Origin: Pseudoduganella sp. | GTDB taxonomy: Bacteria > Pseudomonadota > Gammaproteobacteria > Burkholderiales > Burkholderiaceae_D | Direction of reading: 5' to 3' | Length of the DNA stretch: 64,000 bases | Assembly (NCBI GenBank): GCA_021323265.1 | Contig: JAJTCO010000009.1 | Span: 28,229 to 92,228 of the forward strand | Part shown: positions 16,602 through 25,983 of the stretch, in pieces | Position numbering within the stretch: the stretch's first letter is position 1 | Layout of the letters: every line of letters starts with the position of its first letter | The notes under the pieces: generated by a model | Databases searched by the model: none | Told to the model about the DNA's origin: nothing | Seen by the model: the letters and a program-made list of their open reading frames with translations, nothing else | Program-made: the position numbers and the translations under genes

Positions 16602-16695
16602 GCGGCTCGACCGGCAACGGCTGGTCGTCCGGCGGCGGCTCTTTCTCCGGCTGTGGCGGCGGGGTTTCCGGGTCGGGTGTGATATGCGCGCGCAT
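16558..16695 (-). CDS. 45-residue proline-rich acidic protein
   Basis: This minus-strand gene begins MRAHITPDPE and is 38 percent proline, ending PPPMKA. GAGGAG lies 7 bases before the ATG, which is the main reason to accept it. Short MRxHxTPDPxTPPP-like proteins seem familiar from other proteobacteria as conserved hypotheticals, though that was not checked. It is almost certainly disordered. Its 3' end overlaps the 3' end of the 61-residue gene on the plus strand. Confidence 0.55.
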   Translation of the reverse strand: MRAHITPDPETPPPQPEKEPPPDDQPLPVEPPIEEPVPKPPPMKA

Positions 16696-16753
16696 GGCAT
16701 TACTCCTCGATAAATGTTGCCTGATTTAGCAGATCGGGCACATTCCGGATATA

Positions 16754-18634
16754 TCAAGAGTGGGCGCCGGCGAGAATTTCCTGTAACTGGTCGATGCTGA
16801 CGGGCTTGACCAGGTGGTGGTGGAAGCCCGCTTCGAAGGCGCGTTCGCGGTCTTTCTGCTGCCCCCAGCCCGTCACTGCCACCAGCACCGTATGCCGCAG
16901 GGCCGGCAAGCGCTTGAGCGCGCGCGCCAGTTCATAACCATTCAGTTGCGGCAAGCCGATGTCAAGGAAGGCAACGTCGGGCGCGAATGCTTCCGCGGCC
17001 GCCAGCGCCTGGACGCCGTCGTGGCAGATCCGCACCTGGTGGCCCAGCGAGCGCAGCAAGCCGCCGATGCCGTTTACGAAATCCTCATTGTCGTCCGCCA
17101 GCAGGATGCGGTACAGGTGCGCCTGCGCCGTCGCCTCGGCGCGCTGGGCGGGCTCCGTGGCGGGGCCCGCCAGCAAGGGCAAGGTCACGGTGAAGGTGCT
17201 GCCCTGCCCGATCCCCGCGCTCTCGGCGCGGATGCTGCCGCCATGCAGTTCCACCAGCTTGCGCGCCAGCGACAGGCCGACGCCCAGGCCCGCCGTCGTG
17301 CGTTCGAGCGAGGTATCGGCCTGGATGAACATTTCGAAGATCTCGTCCAGCAGGGCCGGGGCAATGCCGATGCCATTGTCGCGCACGCACAACAGCAGCC
17401 GGCCCGCTTCCGCCTGCGCCGCCAGCACGATGGTGCCGCCGCGCGCGGTGTACTTGGCGGCATTGTGCAGCAGGTTGGACAGCACCTGCGCCAGCCGCGT
17501 CGCGTCGCCCACCAGGTAGAGCGGCGCGGGCGGCAGCTGCACATCGAGCCGGTGGCCCTGGGCGACTATGAAGGGGCGCGCCAGCTCCAGCGCGTCGTTG
17601 ACCACGTCCTGCAGCCGGATCTGTTCGCGCCGGATCGTCAGCTTGCCGGTGTTGATGCGCGAGACGTCGAGCAGGTCGTCCACCAGGCGCACCATCTGCT
17701 TGAGCTGGCGTTCCATGATGGTGCGCGCGCGCTCGCACGCAGCCTGGTCGTTGGCATTGATGCGCATGATGTCGAGCCCGGTACGGATCGGCGCCAGCGG
17801 ATTGCGCAATTCGTGCGCCAGCGTGGCCAGGAACTCGTCCTTGCGCCGGTCGGCCAGCAGCAAGGCACGCTCGGCGCCCTGGCGCACCGTCATCTCGTGC
17901 TCGAGCGTGCGGTTGGCTTGCTGCAGGGCATTCGAGCGGCGCGCAATCTCGGCCAGCATGTCGTTGAAGGCGTCCACCAGCGTGCCGATTTCGCCGGTGG
18001 CGCGTTCGCCCACCCGCAGCGAATAGTCGCGGCGCAGCATCACGGCGCGCGCCACGTCGGTGACGGCCAGCAGCGGGCGCGTGATGCCGGCCTGCAGCAA
18101 GTTGGCCACGATGGCCGCCAGCAGCAGACTGCCCAGCATCACGCCCAGCAGGATCAGCGCGTAGCTTTGCAATCGGTCCAGCAGGCGGTAGGAAGCGGCC
18201 AGGTAGACGGTGCCGATGCGCTCGCCCGCCTCGACAATGGGGTGGCTGACCACCATTTGCCCGCCTTCGATCGCATGGCCCAGCGGCCCCGGCCGGCGCG
18301 GCAGCTGCGCCAGGTCGAAGGACGCTTGCGCATAGGAGGCAAACAGCTCGCCCTGGCTCGTGTAGATGGCGCCGGCCAGGATCTGCGGCCGCACGCGCAG
18401 CAGACCCAGGTTCTGCTGGGCGGTGCGCGGGTCGTGGAAGGAGATGGCGGGCGCGGAAATGGTGGCCACCAGCTGCGCCTGCGTGGTCAGGTCGTCCACC
18501 CAGCCCTGCTGGAAGCTCTTCAGGTCGTACACCAGCATCGACACCGTGGTGACCACCAGCGCGGCAAACGTTGTCGCAAGGGCAGTCAGGATCAGTTTGA
18601 AGCGTACCGATCCTGACGCCTGCGCAAGCATCAT
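16754..18634 (-). CDS. hybrid histidine kinase with YfiN-like periplasmic sensor
   Basis: This 626-residue inner-membrane kinase has spans near 12-35 and 160-182. Between them lies a CHASE8-type sensor: DDLTTQAQLVATISAPAISF then DPRTAQQNLGLLRVRP and AGAIYTSQGELFASY, the pattern seen in the YfiN/TpbB diguanylate cyclase. A HAMP domain (about 183-235), HisKA with phospho-His in LAHELRNPLAPI, HATPase (N-box NLLHNAAKY, DNGIGIAPAL) and a C-terminal receiver with acceptor Asp in VAFLDIGLP follow. Its start overlaps the YfiR-like gene by 4 bases. The inference is that YfiR gates this kinase through the periplasm. Confidence 0.88.
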   Translation of the reverse strand: MMLAQASGSVRFKLILTALATTFAALVVTTVSMLVYDLKSFQQGWVDDLTTQAQLVATISAPAISFHDPRTAQQNLGLLRVRPQILAGAIYTSQGELFASYAQASFDLAQLPRRPGPLGHAIEGGQMVVSHPIVEAGERIGTVYLAASYRLLDRLQSYALILLGVMLGSLLLAAIVANLLQAGITRPLLAVTDVARAVMLRRDYSLRVGERATGEIGTLVDAFNDMLAEIARRSNALQQANRTLEHEMTVRQGAERALLLADRRKDEFLATLAHELRNPLAPIRTGLDIMRINANDQAACERARTIMERQLKQMVRLVDDLLDVSRINTGKLTIRREQIRLQDVVNDALELARPFIVAQGHRLDVQLPPAPLYLVGDATRLAQVLSNLLHNAAKYTARGGTIVLAAQAEAGRLLLCVRDNGIGIAPALLDEIFEMFIQADTSLERTTAGLGVGLSLARKLVELHGGSIRAESAGIGQGSTFTVTLPLLAGPATEPAQRAEATAQAHLYRILLADDNEDFVNGIGGLLRSLGHQVRICHDGVQALAAAEAFAPDVAFLDIGLPQLNGYELARALKRLPALRHTVLVAVTGWGQQKDRERAFEAGFHHHLVKPVSIDQLQEILAGAHS

Positions 18635-19227
18635 CGGCCGCCTTTCTGTACGTGGTAGGCCACGGACAGCAGGCGCGAACTCAGCCGTACATTACTGCGT
18701 TCGGCCGCCGGCAGCGACACTTCGAAGCGCACGCGCTCATCGACCACGCGGAAGTTGATGACACTTCCCGACTGCAAGCCGTTTTCCAGTTCGGTGACGG
18801 TGACGGTGCCGTTCTGCTCCGCCGCCCGCAGCGCTTGCACCGGCTGCGCCGCATCGGCGCCGACAAACAGCAGGTGCAGGCCGGCCAGCGGCTCGCCATC
18901 GCGCAGGTGGCGCACACTGACCGTACGGTTGCCCACGGCGCGGCCATTGGCGATGCGGGCCAGTTCGGCCGCCACTTCGTCCGACCCGAGCACGCCAACC
19001 GTCAGCGTGGGGCCGGGATCGGCCGGGAATTCCATATAACCCAGGAACTTGAACAGGAAGGCGGCTTTGACGCTGCGCTCGAGCATCGGCGTGGCCGCGC
19101 CCGGCTGCGAACCGACCGCCAGGCAGCTGAAGGCGAACAGCAGCAGCGCCATGGCGAACAGGCGAGACTTCCAGCTGCTGGCCGCCAGCGGCGGCACGGC
19201 ATACGATGCAAGGCAGGCGCTTATCAT
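18631..19227 (-). CDS. YfiR-family periplasmic protein (DUF4154)
   Basis: A 198-residue exported protein with an N-terminal hydrophobic segment near residues 22-42 and the family signature ERSVKAAFLFKFLGYMEFP near 50, then a conserved GVLGSDEV and LLFVGADAA. In Pseudomonas YfiR is a periplasmic repressor of the diguanylate cyclase YfiN. The two cysteines usual in YfiR disulfides are not seen in the mature part; the ones present lie in the signal region. The gene starts 4 bases after the TonB receptor stop and overlaps the kinase start by 4, so all three are coupled. Confidence 0.88.
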   Translation of the reverse strand: MISACLASYAVPPLAASSWKSRLFAMALLLFAFSCLAVGSQPGAATPMLERSVKAAFLFKFLGYMEFPADPGPTLTVGVLGSDEVAAELARIANGRAVGNRTVSVRHLRDGEPLAGLHLLFVGADAAQPVQALRAAEQNGTVTVTELENGLQSGSVINFRVVDERVRFEVSLPAAERSNVRLSSRLLSVAYHVQKGGR

Positions 19228-19231
19228 CTCA

Positions 19232-21154
19232 TTAGTATCGCATTCTCAATTCCAGCCGTGCGCGACGCTCGAGCAGGCTGCGGCCCGGCAGTCCGCCAAA
19301 CTCGGCATGGCGCGCGTGAAGCAGGTTCTGCCCCGTCAGCGCCAGGTCGGTATTGGGCCGCACTTTCCATACCCAGTGCACATCGAGCTCATGATACGAC
19401 GGAACCTGCGGTTTCGGCAGACTGCCGCTGTAACGCAAGGTCCAGTCCAGCTGCATGCTATCACTGAGCTCATGCGAGGAGCGCAATTGCCAGTAGCCGT
19501 GCGGGTCATTGATCACCAGGCCGCCCGAGGAAGTGTCCTTGCTGCCGGGCTTGCGCCAGGTGTCGATGTCCTGCAGCACCAGGCCCGCATTCAGGCGCCA
19601 GCGCAGGGCCGGCTGCCAGCGCGCCCAGAACTCGATGCCGCGGCTGCGGCCTGCGGCCAGGTTGCGGAACTCGATGCTGCCGCGGTAAGGCTCGCTGCGC
19701 GGCACCGGTTCCAGCGTGCGCAGCTTGTCGTACTCGGCATACCAGGCCGTCGCCGAATAGGACCAGTGCTGGGCGGGCTGGGCGCGGTACCCCAGTTCCA
19801 GCACGTTCGCCACTTCCGACTGGAACTGCGCGCTGGTGCCGATCACGAAGTACGGCACGCCGCCCACCATGATGGGTTTGGGCGGCGCCACGAAGTCGCG
19901 GTCGACCCGCGACGGCGCGCGCACCGTGCGCGACAGGGCGCTCCAGACGGTCTGCTTCGGTGCCGGATTCCAGGCCAGGCGCAGCGTGGGCAGCCATTCG
20001 GCGCCGGTATAGCTGTTGTGCTCGACCTTGAGGCCGGCCGTGGCCCGCCAGCCCGCTGCGAGGACGATTTCATCCTGGGCAAACAGGTTGCCCCAATGCA
20101 AGGTGCGCTGGTAGGGCCAGAAGCCGTAGCCGGGGCCGGGGGTATTGTCGTCGCGCGAATGGCGGTAGCCGCCGCCCCAGGACAGCTTGTGGCGGCCAGC
20201 GCGGACATCGTGCTGCCCTTCGACTTCCACGGTATCGAGCCGGTCCACGTAGTTGCGGGGCTGGTTGCGTTCGGTGTGCTCGAGGATCAGTTGCAGGCGC
20301 AGGTCGGCGTCGTCCGACAGCTGGCGCGTGAAGCGGGCGATCAGATTGGCGCCGGACAGGCGGATGTCGCGCGTCAGGGCCTGCCCCAGGTTGGCCTGGT
20401 ACACGTCGCCGGACACGCTCAAGCCGCCCTGCAGCACATCCCAGTCGGCACGAAAGCCCGCCTGGCGGCGCTGCATGCCGGTAAACGTGTTGTCGCCGGA
20501 GGCGGTGTCCGTGTCGTCCAGCGCCATGTACTGGGCGTAGGCGCGGTAAGTGCCGCCCTGCGGCAGGCGGCCACCAAAGCGCAAGGTCGCGTCGCCCTCC
20601 CCGCTGCTCGCCGCCACCGACAGCAAGGTGCCCTGGCTGTCCCGGGCATGGCGCGTGATGACGTTGATCACGCCGTTGACCGCATTCACGCCCCAGATGG
20701 TGGCGCCGGGCCCGCTGATCACTTCGATGCGCTCGATATCCTCCATGACCACGCCCTGCACGTCCCAGAACACGGCGGAGAAAAATGGCGAGTAGGTGCT
20801 GCGGCCGTCGATCAGCATCAGCATCTTGTTGGCAAAGGGACTATTGAAGCCGCGCGCGCTGATGGCGTAATTGCGCGCATCCACGCGCGCCACCTGCAGG
20901 TTCGGCGCCAGGCGCAAGGCTTCCGGCAGGCTGCGCGCCCCGCTGCGGCGGATGTCGGTGGCGCTGATGATGAAGACCGAGGCAGCGGCGTTGCCAAGCT
21001 TCTCCTCATGGCGCGAGACGGAAGTGATGACAATGTCGTTCAACTGTTCCAGCGTCAGGTCGGCAATGTCGCCTTCAGCCATCGGCGCGGCTTGCGCCTG
21101 CGCCGCACAGCCCAGCACTACCAGCAACAACAAGGGAAGAGGTTTCCTGTTCAT
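19232..21154 (-). CDS. TonB-dependent outer-membrane receptor, YfiR-operon type
   Basis: A 640-residue outer-membrane receptor with a Sec signal peptide (MNRKPLPLLLLVVLGCAAQAQA). The plug domain is clear: SVSRHEEKLGNAAASVFIIS near 45, RSLPEALRLAPNLQVARVD near 73, and the plug/barrel junction GPGATIWGVNAVNGVINVIT near 150. The barrel ends in an aromatic C-terminal residue (ELRMRY). The ligand is unknown. First gene of the TonB receptor-YfiR-kinase operon. Its transport TonB box is not distinct: the segment DLTLEQLNDIVITSVSR may be a helical lead-in typical of this subfamily. Confidence 0.88.
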   Translation of the reverse strand: MNRKPLPLLLLVVLGCAAQAQAAPMAEGDIADLTLEQLNDIVITSVSRHEEKLGNAAASVFIISATDIRRSGARSLPEALRLAPNLQVARVDARNYAISARGFNSPFANKMLMLIDGRSTYSPFFSAVFWDVQGVVMEDIERIEVISGPGATIWGVNAVNGVINVITRHARDSQGTLLSVAASSGEGDATLRFGGRLPQGGTYRAYAQYMALDDTDTASGDNTFTGMQRRQAGFRADWDVLQGGLSVSGDVYQANLGQALTRDIRLSGANLIARFTRQLSDDADLRLQLILEHTERNQPRNYVDRLDTVEVEGQHDVRAGRHKLSWGGGYRHSRDDNTPGPGYGFWPYQRTLHWGNLFAQDEIVLAAGWRATAGLKVEHNSYTGAEWLPTLRLAWNPAPKQTVWSALSRTVRAPSRVDRDFVAPPKPIMVGGVPYFVIGTSAQFQSEVANVLELGYRAQPAQHWSYSATAWYAEYDKLRTLEPVPRSEPYRGSIEFRNLAAGRSRGIEFWARWQPALRWRLNAGLVLQDIDTWRKPGSKDTSSGGLVINDPHGYWQLRSSHELSDSMQLDWTLRYSGSLPKPQVPSYHELDVHWVWKVRPNTDLALTGQNLLHARHAEFGGLPGRSLLERRARLELRMRY

Positions 21155-21180
21155 GGGTCGGCGGCGAATTGTCGTAGGGA

Positions 21181-21186
21181 ATTATA
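21181..21186 (-). promoter_or_regulatory. putative -10 element of the TonB receptor-YfiR-kinase operon
   Basis: On the minus strand a perfect TATAAT lies 27 bases upstream of the receptor ATG. No convincing -35 hexamer is found at 16-18 bases, so an activator may be needed, or the match may be chance. Confidence 0.35.
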
Positions 21187-21297
21187 AACACAACTGCAAC
21201 ACGCACGGTTCACGGTTGTGCCGTTTGGCAACGTTATGGGCTTGCAAATTTTCCTGGCGGCCCGATATGGGCTGCATTGTCCAGCACAGGAAGCACC

Positions 21298-21456
21298 ATG
21301 TTCCCCAAACCGCCCCGTCCCGAACCGCCGCGCAAGGCCGTCGCCATGCAGGTCGTCCAGCAGCGCGTCTGCGGCGCTGTCGACACCTCGCGCATCGTGC
21401 TGCCGGCCGCGCCGCCAGCCCCGCCTGCCGTCAAGGACGCGGCATCCAGCCGATGA
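21298..21456 (+). CDS. possible 52-residue proline-rich protein
   Basis: An ATG at 21298 is preceded by AGGAAG 4 bases upstream and opens a 52-codon frame beginning MFPKPPRPEPPRKAVAMQVV. It has no recognised domain; it is rich in P, A and V with a basic N-terminus. Its last 26 bases overlap the 3' end of the minus-strand lactonase-like gene. No promoter is evident. Being short and partly overlapping, it is a tentative call supported mainly by its ribosome-binding site. Confidence 0.4.
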   Translation: MFPKPPRPEPPRKAVAMQVVQQRVCGAVDTSRIVLPAAPPAPPAVKDAASSR

Positions 21457-22522
21457 AGCTGGCGTGCAGGCTCTGGATGTACAGGCGCTCCGGCGTCTCC
21501 AGCACCGCCGTGGTTTCGGGGTAGGCGCCGGACGGGTCTTGCAGGTCGGCCAGCACCTTGCCGTCGTCGTTGAAGGCGAATACGTGGCCGTAGGCCTTGG
21601 GGACGGGCCACATGGCGCGCGGCAGGCGCAGGGTCAGCTTGCGCATGAACGGCCTTTGCGCCAGCTTGTCGATGGTCGGGTTGCGCGGCTTGACCAGGCC
21701 GACCCAGATCTTCCCGTCGCGCCCGCGCATCAGGTTGTCGGGATAGCCCGGCAGGTTGTCGAACAGGATTTCGCGCGCGCCGCTGCGGGCGTCGATCTTC
21801 CAGATGCGGTAGCGCCCCGTCTCGTTGACGAACAGGGTATGGCCGTCGGCCGCGAGGGCGATGCCGTTGGCGAAGGACAGCCCGTCGGCCAGCACGCGCG
21901 TCTTGCCGCTGGCCGGGTCGTAGGCCAGCACGCGGCCGGTGGCCGACTGCTCCAGGATATCGAGCACGCTCGCTTCAAACGTGCCGCCCCACTGCGCCGG
22001 CGCGAAGCGGGTCGAGGCGTCGGTGAAGTAGATCATGCCGTCGGGGGCCACCACCACGCCGTCGGCGTACAGGATGGGGTCGCCCGGCGCCACTTCCGTG
22101 CTCAGCACGCTGGTCTTGCCGTCGGGCGCGATGGCCAGCAAGCCCTTCATGGCATCGGCGGCAATCAGGCGCCCGCCGGCATCGAAGTCGAAGCCCAGCA
22201 CGCGGCCGCCGGTGCTGGCGAAGACTTCGCGCCCGCTGCCGTCCGGCGCCATGCGCAGGATCTTGCCGCTGGTGACGGCGGCATACAGCTTGCCGTCCGG
22301 CCCCATGGCCAGGTGTTCCGGCCCATGCTCGGCGCCGATGTCGATCTTGCGCAGGCCGGCCAGGCGGGTGTTGGCCGCGTGGGCGCCGGCGTAGCCGGGC
22401 GCCGCTTGCGGGCTCCAGGACACCGGTTCGGCCGGCACCGGCCACAACAGCAGGTAGGCGACGACTGCGACCAGGGTCAGCCCCGCGCCCGCACTTATTT
22501 TAGATCCGATGGTACTGTCCAC
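21431..22522 (-). CDS. SMP-30/strictosidine-synthase-like beta-propeller, membrane-anchored
   Basis: About 363 residues: a single N-terminal hydrophobic anchor (LTLVAVVAYLLLWPVPA) and a six-bladed propeller of the SMP-30/gluconolactonase/strictosidine synthase superfamily. Repeated blade motifs include GPEHLAMGPDGKLYAAV, VAPDGMIYFTDAS, FANGIALAADGHTLFVNET and YPDNLMRGRDGKIWVGL; the last resembles the catalytic propeller metal site of lactonases. GTG at 22522 is preferred as start because GGGAG lies 5 bases before it; an upstream ATG at 22552 has no such site. It follows the pectin hydrolase genes by 72 bases on the same strand, so an aldonolactonase role in that pathway is possible but unproven. 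Confidence 0.7.
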   Translation of the reverse strand: MDSTIGSKISAGAGLTLVAVVAYLLLWPVPAEPVSWSPQAAPGYAGAHAANTRLAGLRKIDIGAEHGPEHLAMGPDGKLYAAVTSGKILRMAPDGSGREVFASTGGRVLGFDFDAGGRLIAADAMKGLLAIAPDGKTSVLSTEVAPGDPILYADGVVVAPDGMIYFTDASTRFAPAQWGGTFEASVLDILEQSATGRVLAYDPASGKTRVLADGLSFANGIALAADGHTLFVNETGRYRIWKIDARSGAREILFDNLPGYPDNLMRGRDGKIWVGLVKPRNPTIDKLAQRPFMRKLTLRLPRAMWPVPKAYGHVFAFNDDGKVLADLQDPSGAYPETTAVLETPERLYIQSLHASFIGWMPRP

Positions 22523-22594
22523 ACTGACTCCCGCAACCAAGACAGCTGCCATTTTTATCTAAAAAGCAACCTCCGTCGAGCAATTTCGCCCGCT

Positions 22595-24163
22595 TCAGGG
22601 CAGCCGCGTGATGCGCAGCGCCATGTACGGCCGTGCGGGCAGCGCAATGCTGCGGCCATCCTTGTCGGCGAAGCTATAGTTGTCCCGCTTGCGGATCTCG
22701 AACGCGCCCGGCACCGGGGTCACCGTCATGTTCCAGGTGTCGAGCACCTCGGCCTTGAAGCGCATGCCGTCGGCCAGCCCCGGCTTGGCCAGCACGAACG
22801 GCCAGCTGGCAGGCGCCTGGCGTCCGAAGTAGCCGAGATAGTAATGGCCTGGCTTGCCCGCGAACGGGTGCTCCTGCCACTTGTCGATCGGCTCCAGTCC
22901 CTCGGCCGGGCTGCCGGCAAGGACCTGGCGGAAGAACGCCAGGCGCGGCGGGCTCGCGCCGCGCAGCGTGCCGCCCTTGCCCAGCCAGGACATGTCGTCC
23001 GGGTCCTTGAAGATCTCGCTGTGGCCGACGTAGGTGCCGGCGATGGCCCCCATCCAGAAGCGCAACACCATTTCCTGCGCGCTCAACTGTCCCCAGCGCC
23101 GTTCGATATTGCCCTCGTACTTCACTTCGTCGTACACCACCGGTTTCATGTAGACGTCGCGCAGCAGGACGGCACGCTCGAAATCCTGCGCGATGGCGCC
23201 GCTTTGCACGCTGACGTGGGTGACCCAGGGCTTGGTGTGGTTGTACAGCACCATGGCGTTGTGGATCGAGCGCAGGTGCTGGTACGGATCGCGCGCCTGC
23301 ACGATCTCGAAGTAGCGGTCCCAGTCCGGCATGCCCTTCTTGACCAGGTAGTCGAATTCGTTGGCGATGGACCACCAGACATTGCGGTAGGCCGCCAGGC
23401 GTGCCACCACGTAGCGCAGGTAGCGCTCGTTGACTTCGGCCGGCATCTGGTCGAAGCCCCAGTAGCCCTTGTCGTAGGGGTGGAACAGGATCACGTCGGC
23501 CTCGATGCCGAGCGCGCGCAGCTCGCCCACACGCTGCTCGAGATGGCGGAAGAAGGCCGGGTCGAAGCGGGTGAAGTCCCACTCCTTGGGCGGGGTTCCC
23601 GCGAATGGGAAGCGCGGCGGCTGGTGCTTGACGTCGTGGTTGGGGAAGACCAGCATGCGCAGCTTGTTGAACGGCGCGCCGGCCAGCGTGGCCAGCGTCT
23701 GGCGCTCTACGGCCGGCGGCTGGTGCGTCCAGCCGTAGCTGGTGGTGCCGACCTGCCAGAAGGGCGTGCCGTCGGCGTAGGCGAAATGGTGCACGCCCTT
23801 CACCCGCACCGGGCCATGGTTGCCGGCGCCGGCGGCGACAACCGTAAACGTGCCGCGCTGGCCGTCCAGGGCGGCGCGGTTGCTGTGTGTCTGGTACTCC
23901 CATTGCCCGACGGTGTCGGGCATGAAGCGCAGCTTGTACTGCCCTTCCCCGTCGTAAAAGCCGTCCACCAGCACCGTGCGCGCCCCCTGGCGGAAGGTGG
24001 CGGAAAGCGCCACCTCGATGAAAGGATTGCCGTCGCGCGGCCCGGCCAGCGCCAGTTCCAGCGTGCCCCAGCGCTCCACCGGCGCGCCGCCCTGCGCCCG
24101 GGCATGCGCCGCCGTGGCCACCGACGCCAGCAGCGCCGCCCCCAGCAGCAGCGCGCGCATCAT
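22595..24163 (-). CDS. DUF5060/DUF4038 (apiosidase-like) glycoside hydrolase
   Basis: A 522-residue exported enzyme with a Sec signal peptide (about 1-23), an N-terminal beta-sandwich of DUF5060 type (about 28-105), a TIM barrel of the DUF4038 family now linked to apiosidases (about 110-430) and a C-terminal DUF5605-like sandwich. Candidate catalytic carboxylates are the Glu in WWSIANEFD near 265 and the Glu in YDEVKYEG near 335. The protein is very similar along its length to the first third of the fusion protein two genes upstream, sharing LEPIDKWQ and [11 protein letters not shown]. Its ATG overlaps the GH28 stop. The substrate is inferred to be a pectin side chain or end group. Confidence 0.82.
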   Translation of the reverse strand: MMRALLLGAALLASVATAAHARAQGGAPVERWGTLELALAGPRDGNPFIEVALSATFRQGARTVLVDGFYDGEGQYKLRFMPDTVGQWEYQTHSNRAALDGQRGTFTVVAAGAGNHGPVRVKGVHHFAYADGTPFWQVGTTSYGWTHQPPAVERQTLATLAGAPFNKLRMLVFPNHDVKHQPPRFPFAGTPPKEWDFTRFDPAFFRHLEQRVGELRALGIEADVILFHPYDKGYWGFDQMPAEVNERYLRYVVARLAAYRNVWWSIANEFDYLVKKGMPDWDRYFEIVQARDPYQHLRSIHNAMVLYNHTKPWVTHVSVQSGAIAQDFERAVLLRDVYMKPVVYDEVKYEGNIERRWGQLSAQEMVLRFWMGAIAGTYVGHSEIFKDPDDMSWLGKGGTLRGASPPRLAFFRQVLAGSPAEGLEPIDKWQEHPFAGKPGHYYLGYFGRQAPASWPFVLAKPGLADGMRFKAEVLDTWNMTVTPVPGAFEIRKRDNYSFADKDGRSIALPARPYMALRITRLP

Positions 24164-25983
24164 GCGTTAAGCTCCGTGTTGATGGTCTTGCCGGCGATGC
24201 GCACGTTGGTCAGCCTGAGCCGCTTGACGTTGTAGACGAACCAGGGCTGCTCGGCGTTGCGCGGCGTGCCGAAGTCGGCGTCGGTGATCGAAATGTCGGT
24301 CAAGGGCAGCACGGGCGTGCCGGCCGGTCCGTTGAAGCTGCTGGGGACCGGTCCCAGCACCACCATCACCTGGTTGCAGGAGTAAGCGCCGTCCGCGCCA
24401 TTGACGTTGCTGGCGCGCACGCGGGATAGGTGGACGTTCGACACTTCGGGCGGGCGGATGCGCACGATGTCGTCCGACGGCGCGTAGTCGCAGTCGATGG
24501 TCAGGATCGCACCGCCGCCCGTGGAGGGCACCGCGCTGCCCATCGCCGGGGTGCCGGGCAGCGGCTTGTACGGACGCGGCGTGGTCTGCACGCCGTTGGG
24601 CAGCGTGATGTCGCGTACGTACAGGTGGCGCAGGTAGCCGCCGCGGTTCATATTGGTCTTCAGGCGGATCGCAGTCCACAGCGGATCGCTGGCCCAGTGG
24701 GCATTGCGGAACTCGATGTTCTGCGCGTAGACATGCTCGATGCCGGCCGACATTTCGCTGCCCAGCGTGATGCCGCCATGGCCGCTGTTCATCACGCAGT
24801 TCTGGATCAGCATGTTGCGCGTCGGGCCGTACTGCGTGTCGCGGTTCTTGCCGGACTTGATGGCGATGCAGTCGTCGCCGGTATTGAACTCGCAGCCGTT
24901 CACCAGGATCGTGTCGCACGATTCCGGGTCGATGCCATCCGAGTTCGGGCCGATGCTGTCCATGCGCACCCTGTCGATATGCACGTTGCGCGAGTTGACT
25001 GGGTGGTGGATCCAGAACGGCGTGTTGATGACCAGGTAGCCCTGCATCAGCACGTCGGTGCAGTCGACGAATTCCACCATGCTGGGGCGCAGCGTGTGGC
25101 CCAGGCCGAAGATGCGCTTCTCGGGCGGCACGCCGGCTTCCGACAACGCGGGCAGGTAGCGTTCGTCGCTGCGCCAGCGCTCGCCCGCGCCCTGGATGCG
25201 GGCACGGGCCGCCGCGTCCAGTTGCGGCGCCACGTCCGCCAGCGAGGCCGGATTGGCGGGATTGGGCACGCCCTGGTGCACGGCGCCGGCCAAGGCGCCC
25301 TTGGGATTCATGCCCCACCAGCTGCTGCCGCTGCCGTCTTCGAACGGCACGCCGGCCTGGCCGTTGAGGATGCTGCTCCAGTCCGCGCCCGTGATGGCGA
25401 TGTTCTTCTGGCCGCGCGCATACACCAGGGGACTGAAGTTCAGGCAGTCGTTGCCCTGCCAGCGCGAGAGGACCAGTTTGCCGTTCCTGCCGCAGTCGTA
25501 CTCGCCGTCGCGCGCATAGTCGGCGGGATTGGCGCTGAACAGCACGTGCGCGCCCGCCTGCAGGTGCACGTGGACATTGGACAGGAGCGTGATCGGGCCT
25601 TTCAGATACCAGTTGCCGGCAGGGATGACGACGCGGCCACCGCCCGCCTGGTGCGCCGCCGCGATGGCGGCGCGCACGGCCGGGTGGCTGTCGTGCGATC
25701 CCGGCGCCGGCGTCTCCAGCTCGCCCTTCCTGCGGATGGTCGGGTAGCCCTGGACCTTGGCCAGGCGGCACGGCTTGGCGCCAAAGGCGGTGATGGGAAA
25801 ATCGCGCGGCGGGAAAGCGAGCGGGGTCGCGAAACGGCGCGCGATATCCTGCGCGCGCGACCATGGATCGGCAACGCTGGCGGCGGCGAACGCGCTACCG
25901 CCGGCGGCGGCCAACGCGCCCGCACTGGCGGCGCCCTTCAACAGGGCGCGGCGGCGCGGGGAATGCTGGGCTGTCTTACTCAT
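24160..25983 (-). CDS. GH28 polygalacturonase-family hydrolase, Tat-exported
   Basis: A 607-residue parallel beta-helix enzyme that hydrolyses galacturonan-type bonds. A twin-arginine signal ([13 protein letters not shown]) points to folded export to the periplasm. The GH28 catalytic set is present: [36 protein letters not shown] and the RLKT-type [11 protein letters not shown]. The start at 25983 overlaps the stop of the fusion gene (ATGA) and gives the expected Tat signal; an ATG at 25998 is possible but lies on an adjacent AAAGG with no spacing. It is a close paralogue of the GH28 at 33521. Exo-acting oligogalacturonide trimming is inferred from the family and periplasmic location. Confidence 0.87.
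   Translation of the reverse strand: MSKTAQHSPRRRALLKGAASAGALAAAGGSAFAAASVADPWSRAQDIARRFATPLAFPPRDFPITAFGAKPCRLAKVQGYPTIRRKGELETPAPGSHDSHPAVRAAIAAAHQAGGGRVVIPAGNWYLKGPITLLSNVHVHLQAGAHVLFSANPADYARDGEYDCGRNGKLVLSRWQGNDCLNFSPLVYARGQKNIAITGADWSSILNGQAGVPFEDGSGSSWWGMNPKGALAGAVHQGVPNPANPASLADVAPQLDAAARARIQGAGERWRSDERYLPALSEAGVPPEKRIFGLGHTLRPSMVEFVDCTDVLMQGYLVINTPFWIHHPVNSRNVHIDRVRMDSIGPNSDGIDPESCDTILVNGCEFNTGDDCIAIKSGKNRDTQYGPTRNMLIQNCVMNSGHGGITLGSEMSAGIEHVYAQNIEFRNAHWASDPLWTAIRLKTNMNRGGYLRHLYVRDITLPNGVQTTPRPYKPLPGTPAMGSAVPSTGGGAILTIDCDYAPSDDIVRIRPPEVSNVHLSRVRASNVNGADGAYSCNQVMVVLGPVPSSFNGPAGTPVLPLTDISITDADFGTPRNAEQPWFVYNVKRLRLTNVRIAGKTINTELNA

Noticed and set aside
21218..24235. 1005-codon plus-strand open frame across the lactonase-like gene and apiosidase-like gene
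   Set aside because: Antisense to two genes with clear motifs; no ribosome-binding site or domain.
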